Assembly: GCA_964413365.1 (NCBI GenBank)
Contig: CAYPRM010000030.1
Span: forward strand, 1-15,859
Length of the DNA stretch: 15,859 nt
Direction: 5' to 3'
Origin: RGIG4608 sp964413365
GTDB taxonomy: Bacteria > Bacillota > Clostridia > Oscillospirales > CAG-272
The stretch's first letter is position 1. Each line of letters starts with the position of its first letter. Shown here in pieces: positions 1-6,296 of this stretch. A program made the position numbers and the translations under genes. The notes under the pieces were generated by a model that made no database searches, was not told the origin of the DNA, and was given only the letters and a program-made list of their open reading frames with translations.

Positions 1-791
1 ATAGGATGCTGACCGCGGAGTGCTATAAGCAGAGAATGGAGAAGGGACTTTCCTTCCTTGAATTCAACTATATGATAATGCAGTCCTACGACTTCTACCA
101 CCTTTTCAAGAACTACAACTGCAATATGCAGTTTGGTGGCGACGACCAGTGGTCGAATATGCTCGGCGGCACGGAGCTCATCCGTCGCAAGCTCGGTAAG
201 GACGCGCACGCGATGACGATCACGCTTCTGACGGACTCGCAGGGCAAGAAAATGGGCAAGACCGCAGGAAACGCCGTCTGGCTCGATCCCAATAAGACCT
301 CACCCTTCGAATTTTATCAGTATTGGAGAAACGTCGGCGATAGCGACGTCCTCAAGTGCATAAGAATGCTCACCTTCCTGCCCATCGAGGAGATAAACGA
401 GATGGACAGCTGGGAAGGCTCACAGCTCAACCGCGCGAAGGAGATACTCGCATTTGAGCTGACGAAGATGGTTCACGGCGAGGAGGAGGCGCAGAAGGCT
501 CAAGCCTCGGCGCGCGCACTGTTCGCATCGGGCGGAGCGGATAACGCACCGACGGTCGAGATCGGCGAGGACGCTCTCACGGGCGGCGGCGCGGATATCC
601 TCACGCTCCTTGTGGCGGCAGGACTCGTTCCCTCGCGCAGTGAGGCAAGACGCGCGGTCGATCAGGGCGGCGTTACGGCGAATGACGAGAAGATCACGAG
701 CATCCACCACACCTTCACCGCAGATCAGCTGAGAGAGGGCGTGCTCGTCCGCAGAGGAAAGAAAAATTTCAAGCGCGTCATACTCAAATGA
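1..791 (+). CDS. tyrS: Tyrosyl-tRNA synthetase, 3' part (5' end outside window)
   Basis: This is the C-terminal part of the class I enzyme that charges tRNA-Tyr with tyrosine in the cytoplasm. The frame is open to the left edge; the visible ATG at position 6 is an internal Met, since the text around it (RMLTAECYKQRMEKGLSFLEF) is the middle of the family's catalytic domain. Seen in order: the tyrosine-pocket signature QFGGDDQWSN (about 120-165), the KMSKS-type ATP loop as KMGKT (about 250-265), the alpha-helical anticodon region, and a C-terminal S4-like RNA-binding domain (about 590-785, VPSRSEARRAVDQGGV). The gene stops with TGA at 789-791 and is followed at once by a strong intrinsic terminator, so it is the last gene of its transcript. 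The region is G+C-rich like the housekeeping genes further right. Confidence 0.97.
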   Translation, partial: RMLTAECYKQRMEKGLSFLEFNYMIMQSYDFYHLFKNYNCNMQFGGDDQWSNMLGGTELIRRKLGKDAHAMTITLLTDSQGKKMGKTAGNAVWLDPNKTSPFEFYQYWRNVGDSDVLKCIRMLTFLPIEEINEMDSWEGSQLNRAKEILAFELTKMVHGEEEAQKAQASARALFASGGADNAPTVEIGEDALTGGGADILTLLVAAGLVPSRSEARRAVDQGGVTANDEKITSIHHTFTADQLREGVLVRRGKKNFKRVILK

Positions 792-811
792 CCAAAATCA
801 CCTAAAAAAAT

Positions 812-845
812 AATATCCCATCGTCAAAGATGGGATATTTTTTTT
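812..845 (+). terminator. Intrinsic terminator of tyrS
   Basis: A perfect 11-bp stem (AATATCCCATC at 812-822 with GATGGGATATT at 829-839) closes a 6-base loop and runs into a T tract to 845. It lies 21 bases after the tyrS stop. Confidence 0.93.
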
Positions 846-850
846 GCAAT

Positions 851-890
851 AAAAAAAGTACATACTATAACGTATAGTATGGCCTTTTTT
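851..890. repeat. 21-bp perfect palindrome flanked by A and T runs (terminator-like or operator)
   Basis: CATACTATA (861-869) and TATAGTATG (873-881) are exact inverted repeats around ACG. Seven A's (851-857) lie to the left and six T's (885-890) to the right, each three bases from the palindrome. As RNA it would form an A/U-rich hairpin before a U run on either strand, so it may be a weak second, bidirectional terminator. As DNA it has the symmetry of a repressor site, but it lies about 80 bases upstream of the -35 of the next promoter. The sequence does not decide between the two. Confidence 0.5.
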
Positions 891-904
891 GGACATTTTT
901 CATC

Positions 905-935
905 AAAAAAAGCCCGTTCTCACAAGGAAAACGGG
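905..935 (-). terminator. Intrinsic-terminator-like hairpin on the minus strand
   Basis: Read on the minus strand, CCCGTT (935-930), an 11-base loop and AACGGG (918-913) form a 6-bp stem, followed by C and seven T's (911-905). On the plus strand no T run follows, so it would act only on leftward transcripts. No minus-strand gene lies directly upstream of it; the nearest is ylbJ, ending 4.3 kb to the right. Confidence 0.55.
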
Positions 936-963
936 ACTATCTTAACCAATTTCTCAATGGTAG

Positions 964-992
964 TTGACAAATTCAAAATAAAGTGCTATAAT
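964..992 (+). promoter_or_regulatory. SigA-type promoter for the prepilin module
   Basis: TTGACA (964-969) is followed after exactly 17 bases by TATAAT (987-992), and the -10 is preceded by TG at the extended -10 position (TGCTATAAT). This is a full consensus housekeeping promoter. Transcription should begin near 999, leaving an untranslated leader of about 175 bases before the prepilin start. Confidence 0.85.
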
Positions 993-1041
993 ATAGGCGT
1001 GATAATGACATACTTTACGTTAAAGGATGTATTATCGCTAA

Positions 1042-1113
1042 CCACCGTTTCCCAAATGGCGGGCTTGTGGAGGCGCGCCATGCGGGGGAGTCGTATTTCA
1101 TCCTGCGCGGTGG
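1042..1113 (+). ncRNA. Candidate structured 5' leader, possible three-way junction (unidentified)
   Basis: A G+C-rich block sits in an otherwise A+T-rich leader between the promoter and the prepilin. By hand it folds into P1 CCACCG/CGGTGG (1042-1047 with 1108-1113), P2 ATGGCG/CGCCAT (1056-1061 with 1076-1081) and P3 GCGGGG/TCCTGC (1082-1087 with 1101-1106, two G-U pairs), P2 and P3 being directly abutted. A competing hairpin (1104-1108 with 1115-1119) would break P1 and P3. There is no T run, so it is not a terminator. I do not recognise the conserved bases of c-di-GMP-I or -II, purine, TPP, THF or fluoride riboswitches. Folding is hand-derived, and G+C-rich sequence pairs easily, so this is a candidate only. 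Confidence 0.35.
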
Positions 1114-1162
1114 AGCGCGTCGGATGTTTATTATAGATTAATTTTGAATTAAAAACCTTAAT

Positions 1163-1167
1163 GGAGG
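1163..1167 (+). promoter_or_regulatory. Ribosome binding site of the prepilin gene
   Basis: GGAGG lies 8 bases before the ATG at 1176. It overlaps the other in-frame ATG at 1161, which has no such site upstream, so it settles the start at 1176. Confidence 0.85.
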
Positions 1168-1175
1168 TTACAAAA

Positions 1176-4100
1176 ATGAACAGAACTAACAAAAAGGGCT
1201 TCACGCTCGTCGAGCTGCTTGTCGTCATCGCCATTTTGGCGATCCTCGCAACAGTCAGCGTCGTCGGGTATACAGCCTTTATCGAGCGTGCGACCGTCTC
1301 CAACGACGAGAACGTCACCGCCCAGCTCAACCAGTTCCTCACCGCTATGAAGGCGGATAGTACGGGGGATTTTTACAATCAAACTGTAACTGAAGAAAAC
1401 GTCTGGCAGGTCGTCGACACAGCACTTAAGCAGAACGGCGGCATCTCCGAGCTTGAACCTCAGTCGCTCGAATATGGATATCACTATTTCTTTGATATTG
1501 ACGATCAAAAGTTTATCGTTCTTAAGGAGAAGGACGCAGGCATTACGACCTCGGGCTTTAAGGCGGTTGGAGGCTTTGGATTATCAATAGTTGCAGCAGG
1601 TGAAGGAAAACCCGGATTTTTCAAGTATAGCATCAAAGACGCAGAGGGCAACACAGTACAGCACACTATCTTCCTTGTAGATACTAAGGGCTCGTCCCTT
1701 GCGATCGCCGTTAGAGGCTTCTATACCTTTGCGGGAATAGAGCCTAAGGAAGGCAAGACCGTTTGGGAGACTTTCACAGATGCGCTCTATGATTCTCAGA
1801 AACAGCAGGATAACACCGACTACGCAAATAAGACAATATTCGTAACAGAGAATGGCAACAAGACCACCGATGATACGACCGAAAAGACAAACGCAGTCGT
1901 CCACGAGGGCGTAACCTCGATAACGACTGATAAGGACGATGGTACTAAGGTTGATTTCTCTAAAATTGAAAAGATAGATATTCCGAAGTCAGTTGAGGCG
2001 ATTGGAAACGATTTCTTGAATGACTTTGGAAATGACCTTGCCGAAGGTAAGAAGCCCGAAGTAACTACGACCAAAACAGCCGAGGAATTGGCTAATACTA
2101 TTGCAAAGTCAAATGACGGTGCCGACAAGACTATCGAAGTAAAGATCACGGACGGCAATACAACCATAGAAATAAAGATTACAATTAAGAGCAATAAAAA
2201 CTCGGTTACTGACGAGAACGATCAAACGATCGCAGAGGGTAGCTTTGAGAACCTTGCTAACAAGGTGGAGCTGTCGGTCGTTGAAGTTCCCGACAAGATA
2301 AAGGTCGTAGACGGAGTGGTATATATTGCTTGGGATTACGCACTTAACAGTGAGAATAAGATCAAATTCAATTTCAAGGCAACTGGAGAAAAGGCTAACC
2401 TTCCTGCAAGCTACGATAAGGTGGTTTGGGGAGGTAATGGTGAGAACGGCAACGAGTTCGACTTTTCGAACGTTGATAGAACCGTAGAAACGACAGTTAC
2501 AGTATCTCTTCAGAAAACTAACAGCGAAGATCCTTCAGGTTATACAACCTTGGCATCTGCCTCTGCTACAGTCAAGTTCGTCTACCTCACAGGCGGAAAT
2601 GTAAAGATCAACAACTCGGACAAATTCGAGCTTGAAAATGAGGATCAAAACGGCGGAAACACCGATTTCGTTATTACTCTCGACAATTTGAGTCAGAATA
2701 TAACAGGCATAGAAAATATCACACTTGACACAAGCTTTGTTCTTTCGACTGATTCTACTAAGCTTGCTATTGACGGCGCAAAGTTCAACCTCAACGGCGT
2801 AAAGGATCTTTACGATGCAACGAAAGTAAGCGCTAAAGTCGGCGGATATCTTGATCTTGACTTTTACGTCAAGGTGTACAGTAAGTCAAATCTTACATTT
2901 GTTGCGACTGCTCTTGCAGAGCAGATAAAGTACATAGGCGACGATAACGCAATAACTATCGGCGACCTCTTTGCGCTTAATACGGGTATGACGCTTCCGA
3001 CAAATGCGGAGCTTCACTTTACACCAGCTTGGGCAGACAGCTCTAATATGCCCGGTATGGTTCCCGCAGATAAGCAAAACAATTCAACGCTCGTTGATAG
3101 AACTAATACCGTATCAGCGATCACAAATTCCTCTTGGGGAAGTCAATCCCTGAAATTCCAAGGCGGTGCCGCAAATGCAGGAGCATCTGGTCAAACTAAA
3201 GTCGGATGCTATATAGTAATCCCCGAGGGAGATGGCTATCGAAGAATATCCCCCGTAGTTACACTTCAAGTTGTTGATGCGTATAACCTTAAGAACGGTG
3301 ATACAAATCAGACTGTATTCAGCACGGATACAGATCCTGACAAAAACGAAGAAAAGAACGGAAGCGGTGATAATCACCATAAGGTCACAAATCAGAGCGT
3401 AGTTCTTATCGGTAACTATACAGTAGGCAAGAACGGATATATGAATCTTGCAAGTGGCAAGACAATATATGGTAACTACTACACCCTGTATCTTAATGGT
3501 GATGTCGGCAATGGTCCTGTTGCCGCTAACGCTGCAAGAAACAATTCTTCCTATGTTATTAGGTTGAATAGCGGCTCGACAATGCTTGATCTTAAGATCA
3601 TTGGTAATGAGTTTAGTACAACAAATGACACATGGTATAAGCCTCTTGGCTCAGATGGATATCATTCGGATATTCAGGATTATAGTGCAGCTACAGTACA
3701 ATCTAACGGAGGAACAATAAAGAACTGTTATATCTCATACGGAAGATCCGCTTTGAGAGTAACAAATACAACAACCGTTGAGGATACTGTTCTCTTTGGC
3801 GGTGCGTATGCTAATATTGATATACAAAATGACACAAGGATAAATCTTAAAAATGTTGTTACTGTTAATCAGTATGAATATACTGTTAACGGAACTACCA
3901 AAACAGCACAGTTGTTCGGCGGTGGAATTGTTGTCGCTAATGCAACAACTCCTGCACCTATATATATTACAGGTGATAAGGGATTGAGACAGTTTAATTT
4001 TATGGGTAACAACAGCGAAGAAGTTAAACACATGATTAACGAAGGCACTCCTTCCATTCAAGATGTTGTTGAAGATTTGGATAAGTCATATAGCATCTAT

Positions 4101-4448
4101 AAGGATTTTGTCAAGAACTTCAAGTTTACCAATAACACTACATCAAAAACATATTTTAATGCTGGAATACTTTCGTTGAAAACTGATGAAGAAGCTACAG
4201 GAGATTATTTAAACATTCATATTGATGGATTTGAGAAATTTCCGAATGGGTACAATAAAAACTCTTATACTTTAAATCTTCTATTCGCGAAAACTGGTGT
4301 AAGTGCTGCAACATTTGACAACACAAAGACTACGGGCGATGCATTTAATATGGCATTTAGGGCACAGTATGGATTTGATTTCAGTGTAGAGAACTTCTTG
4401 AATGAGGGATCTAACTATCATCCCGATAATTGGAACTTTGCAAGATGA
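1176..4448 (+). CDS. Giant type IV prepilin-like protein with beta-helix-like C-terminal part
   Basis: A 1090-aa protein starting with a class III (type IV prepilin) signal. A short basic leader ends at Gly8 (NKKG), the mature protein begins FTLVE with the hallmark Glu at position +5 (Glu13), and a hydrophobic helix continues to about residue 32. A prepilin peptidase would cut after Gly8 and the helix would hold or assemble the protein. Residues about 33-120 match the small pilin-like head common in gut Clostridia (VSNDE, then YHYFFDIDDQKFIVL). Residues about 243-285 include a short piece resembling a BspA-type leucine-rich repeat (KIDIPKSVEAIGNDF). Then come long beta-rich, Asn/Thr-rich stretches. 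From about 735 to 930 there are short strands with N/G turns, including IKNCYISYGRSALRV at 848-862, resembling a parallel beta-helix. No sortase motif or C-terminal membrane segment is seen. Known pilins are mostly 130-250 aa, so this is an outlier. No pilus assembly ATPase, PilC or peptidase gene is in the window. G+C falls from about 58% near the start (35/60 at 1201-1260) to about 27% (16/60 at 3841-3900). Surface display is inferred; the ligand is unknown. Confidence 0.88.
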   Translation: MNRTNKKGFTLVELLVVIAILAILATVSVVGYTAFIERATVSNDENVTAQLNQFLTAMKADSTGDFYNQTVTEENVWQVVDTALKQNGGISELEPQSLEYGYHYFFDIDDQKFIVLKEKDAGITTSGFKAVGGFGLSIVAAGEGKPGFFKYSIKDAEGNTVQHTIFLVDTKGSSLAIAVRGFYTFAGIEPKEGKTVWETFTDALYDSQKQQDNTDYANKTIFVTENGNKTTDDTTEKTNAVVHEGVTSITTDKDDGTKVDFSKIEKIDIPKSVEAIGNDFLNDFGNDLAEGKKPEVTTTKTAEELANTIAKSNDGADKTIEVKITDGNTTIEIKITIKSNKNSVTDENDQTIAEGSFENLANKVELSVVEVPDKIKVVDGVVYIAWDYALNSENKIKFNFKATGEKANLPASYDKVVWGGNGENGNEFDFSNVDRTVETTVTVSLQKTNSEDPSGYTTLASASATVKFVYLTGGNVKINNSDKFELENEDQNGGNTDFVITLDNLSQNITGIENITLDTSFVLSTDSTKLAIDGAKFNLNGVKDLYDATKVSAKVGGYLDLDFYVKVYSKSNLTFVATALAEQIKYIGDDNAITIGDLFALNTGMTLPTNAELHFTPAWADSSNMPGMVPADKQNNSTLVDRTNTVSAITNSSWGSQSLKFQGGAANAGASGQTKVGCYIVIPEGDGYRRISPVVTLQVVDAYNLKNGDTNQTVFSTDTDPDKNEEKNGSGDNHHKVTNQSVVLIGNYTVGKNGYMNLASGKTIYGNYYTLYLNGDVGNGPVAANAARNNSSYVIRLNSGSTMLDLKIIGNEFSTTNDTWYKPLGSDGYHSDIQDYSAATVQSNGGTIKNCYISYGRSALRVTNTTTVEDTVLFGGAYANIDIQNDTRINLKNVVTVNQYEYTVNGTTKTAQLFGGGIVVANATTPAPIYITGDKGLRQFNFMGNNSEEVKHMINEGTPSIQDVVEDLDKSYSIYKDFVKNFKFTNNTTSKTYFNAGILSLKTDEEATGDYLNIHIDGFEKFPNGYNKNSYTLNLLFAKTGVSAATFDNTKTTGDAFNMAFRAQYGFDFSVENFLNEGSNYHPDNWNFAR

Positions 4449-5083
4449 AATTAAAGAAAAGTAAAGGTAGAAAAACACTTAAAATAGTAGCAATTATTTT
4501 AGCTGCCGTTCTTGCAATAATCCTTATTGCGGTTATTGCAGGAGTGATAGTATATAATCAAATGGATAAGAAAATATCAAATATATATATTTCATCTTAT
4601 CCCGAAAAACGCTATTATTATGTTGGTGAAAAATTGGATATCAGTGGTCTTGAAATTCGCGCAGTTACCGAAGTCGGCACTATACTAACTGTTAATAGCA
4701 GAGAACTTACAATCTCGGGCTTTGATAGCTCCGAAGTCTCTGAAAAACAGTGGGTAACAATTACCTATGAGGGATTAAGTGTACAATACGATATCACTAT
4801 AATAGAATTACCCAAGCCCACCCCGACGCTCGAAAGCATTGAGGTCTACGATCTTCAAACGGAATATGATATTGAGTATTGGAATTCATACGGGCTTAAT
4901 ATCGTAGGCTCGATGATAAGGCTACATTATAGCGACGGTAGCACGGTAGAGAATTATCTTTATCCCGAATATGTTTCGGGCGTTAGAATGGTCGACGCTC
5001 CAGGAACGCTTGAGATCACCGTCAAATATTCAGATGGTGTAAACATGGTCGAAACGCAAGTTGAGATCACCATAACCGAATAG
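4445..5083 (+). CDS. Membrane-anchored protein with two bacterial Ig-like (Big_3-type) domains
   Basis: A 212-aa protein. The ATG at 4445 overlaps the prepilin stop as ATGA, which is the start I prefer; an in-frame TTG at 4430 is the alternative. The ribosome binding site is weak (TGGA about 10 bases upstream), suggesting coupling to prepilin translation. Residues 1-10 are strongly basic, 11-37 form one membrane helix, and the rest should be outside. Residues about 44-120 read like a group 3 bacterial Ig-like domain (YYVGEKLDISGLEIRAV, then LTISGFDSSEVS, then WVTITYEG). A proline linker (ELPKPTPT) leads to a second, more divergent Ig-like domain at 129-212 (IRLHYSDGSTVE, then APGTLEITVKYSDG). 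Codons for the first domain are A+T-rich and those for the second are near 50% G+C, with the change at the linker. It stops with TAG, the only amber stop among the complete genes here. Specific function unknown; a partner or anchor for the prepilin product is inferred from the overlap. Confidence 0.8.
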   Translation: MKLKKSKGRKTLKIVAIILAAVLAIILIAVIAGVIVYNQMDKKISNIYISSYPEKRYYYVGEKLDISGLEIRAVTEVGTILTVNSRELTISGFDSSEVSEKQWVTITYEGLSVQYDITIIELPKPTPTLESIEVYDLQTEYDIEYWNSYGLNIVGSMIRLHYSDGSTVENYLYPEYVSGVRMVDAPGTLEITVKYSDGVNMVETQVEITITE

Positions 5084-5206
5084 GCAGACAGCTTGATTTG
5101 CGGTGTTCGGGCGGTTGAGGCTCCGTGCATGCTTGATATCATTATCAAGTATTCTAACGGCGGCGTGGAGGCTCAGCAGGTCATTACGATCACCGTAACT
5201 GAATAA
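5084..5206 (+). pseudogene. Decayed 3' end of a paralogous Ig-like gene
   Basis: Directly after the TAG at 5081-5083 the same frame stays open for 40 codons to TAA at 5204-5206. From 5102 the translation (GVRAVEAPCMLDIIIKYSNG, ending ITVTE) parallels the last 34 residues of the preceding gene (GVRMVDAPGTLEITVKYSDG, ending ITITE). Over 40 positions about 16 residues are identical, and about half of those identical residues use different codons, so the copy is old and diverged as coding sequence. The two stops align, which marks it as the tail of a separate gene copy rather than an extra repeat of the same protein. The first six codons (5084-5101) do not align. No start or ribosome binding site of its own is seen. 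Confidence 0.65.
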
Positions 5207-5211
5207 CCCCC

Positions 5212-5243
5212 AAGCAGGTGCGCGGAGCGCACCTGCTTTTATT
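5212..5243 (+). terminator. Intrinsic terminator after the surface module
   Basis: A perfect 12-bp stem (AAGCAGGTGCGC at 5212-5223 with GCGCACCTGCTT at 5227-5238) has a GGA loop and is followed by TTTTATTG. It lies six bases after the relic's stop and just before the convergent end of ylbJ. Read from the ylbJ side the hairpin is followed by GGGG rather than T's, so it serves mainly the plus strand. Confidence 0.9.
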
Positions 5244-5245
5244 GT

Positions 5246-6232
5246 TTATATTTTGAGGATCGGAAATGTCGCAAATGCGATGGCGGCGCAGATCGCTCCT
5301 TGGAGTATCTTCAGGGCAAAATATTTTCGATAATCCAGTCCTGCGCTCTCCGTCAGCGCGATTATCTGACAATGCACGCACAGCCCCGAGTGCCCGATGC
5401 ACGCCGCGCAGACCACCGCCCCGAGCCTGCCGCCGAGCCTCGCCCCCTCAACTACTCCCGAGGTTATCTCGAGCATCGGCATCACGACCGCCGACGCTCC
5501 TTGCGGCAATATTTCGCACGCAATCCCACCGACCACCGAGAAGAAAACGACGCATCCGCACACAAGGAGCATCGCCTGCGCCCCTCCCGAGATCGCGCGC
5601 ACCGTCAGAGCCGCAGTGCCGAGGGGCTTTTCTTTGTGTCGATCCCTCACAACAGCGCGCCCCGATGAGGGAAAAATTCTGTTCGCCGCTCCGAGCAGGA
5701 CGGTGGACGCGACGGAGATCCCCCACAGCCACCACCCGACGCGCGCCTCGCCGAACAGTCCCGAGCCGACGAACCCGACCACGAACCCCACCGACGGCAG
5801 GCTCGACAGTGCGATGATACTCTCGCACTCGCGGCGTGTCAGTTCGCCCCTCTCGAGTAGCATGATCGCACACCGACACGCCGCCGTGTACCCACCGAGA
5901 AGCCCTAAAATGTAAACCTCCACCGCTCGCTCCCCGACTCCGAGAAGGCTTGAGATCGGACGTGCGAGTGGCTTTGCGACCGCTCCCGTCGCCCCCGACC
6001 GCACCGCCAGCTCGCTCGCCACCGTCAGCGGAAACAGCGACGGGATCAGCATCTCCGCGCACAGCCGCAGAGCCTCTCCCACCTCGCGCGCCGCCACTGC
6101 AGGGAACGCCAATATCGCCGAGATGAGCGCAACCGCCGCCACCGCCAACACCGCCGCCGAGGGAAAATTTTTCATATATGCACTTCCACTTTTTGCCGTT
6201 TTAGTCCCAAACGGCCCTCTTTTTTTACTCAT
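5246..6232 (-). CDS. ylbJ: Sporulation integral membrane protein YlbJ
   Basis: A 328-aa polytopic membrane protein of the YlbJ / nucleoside-recognition (Gate) family. In spore formers YlbJ acts in the mother cell and is needed for full spore resistance; its substrate is not established. Family features seen: EMLIPSLFPLTVASEL near residue 60, ILGLLGGYTAACRCAIML (where relatives usually have GYPVGAK), the RRECESIIALSSLPSVGFV stretch, and a repeated membrane half near the end with GHSGLCVHCQIIALTES. Several hydrophobic segments run through the protein. The ATG at 6232 has GAGG eight bases upstream; the ATG at 6238 is too close to it, and a third at 6175 (MKNFPS) with GGAAG upstream is a shorter alternative. 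It ends in TAA at 5246-5248 without a clear minus-strand T-run terminator. It is divergent from yqfC, 64 bases apart. The gene is very G+C-rich. Confidence 0.85.
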   Translation of the reverse strand: MSKKRGPFGTKTAKSGSAYMKNFPSAAVLAVAAVALISAILAFPAVAAREVGEALRLCAEMLIPSLFPLTVASELAVRSGATGAVAKPLARPISSLLGVGERAVEVYILGLLGGYTAACRCAIMLLERGELTRRECESIIALSSLPSVGFVVGFVGSGLFGEARVGWWLWGISVASTVLLGAANRIFPSSGRAVVRDRHKEKPLGTAALTVRAISGGAQAMLLVCGCVVFFSVVGGIACEILPQGASAVVMPMLEITSGVVEGARLGGRLGAVVCAACIGHSGLCVHCQIIALTESAGLDYRKYFALKILQGAICAAIAFATFPILKI

Positions 6233-6296
6233 TATCATTACCTCGCCGACGCTTTCATAACATATATTGAATTATATTATTCGGGGGAAGGAAAAT

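Noticed and set aside
1025..1133. Short direct repeat GGATGT(A/T)TATTA-like at 1025 and 1122 flanking the G+C-rich leader block
   Set aside because: Similarity is about 10 bases with a gap in A+T-rich DNA, so chance is likely; too weak to call target-site duplications.
1000..1175. A cyclic-di-GMP riboswitch before the prepilin
   Set aside because: Expected from biology, but the conserved GGCAAACC/GCAAAGCC bases of class I are not there, and I do not see the class II pattern.
1161..1175. ATG at 1161 as prepilin start
   Set aside because: It coincides with the GGAGG ribosome binding site of the ATG at 1176 and has no site of its own.
986..1342. A 118-codon open frame on the minus strand across the prepilin leader and start
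   Set aside because: It overlaps the promoter, leader and the convincing prepilin signal sequence, and its translation resembles no family I know. It is a shadow frame.
792..5245. Insertion sequence or integrase carrying the surface module
   Set aside because: No transposase, integrase, attachment-site tRNA or terminal inverted repeats are visible.
5266..5915. Long plus-strand open frames opposite ylbJ
   Set aside because: Arg/Pro/Ser-rich translations typical of the antisense of a G+C-rich gene; ylbJ on the minus strand is clear.
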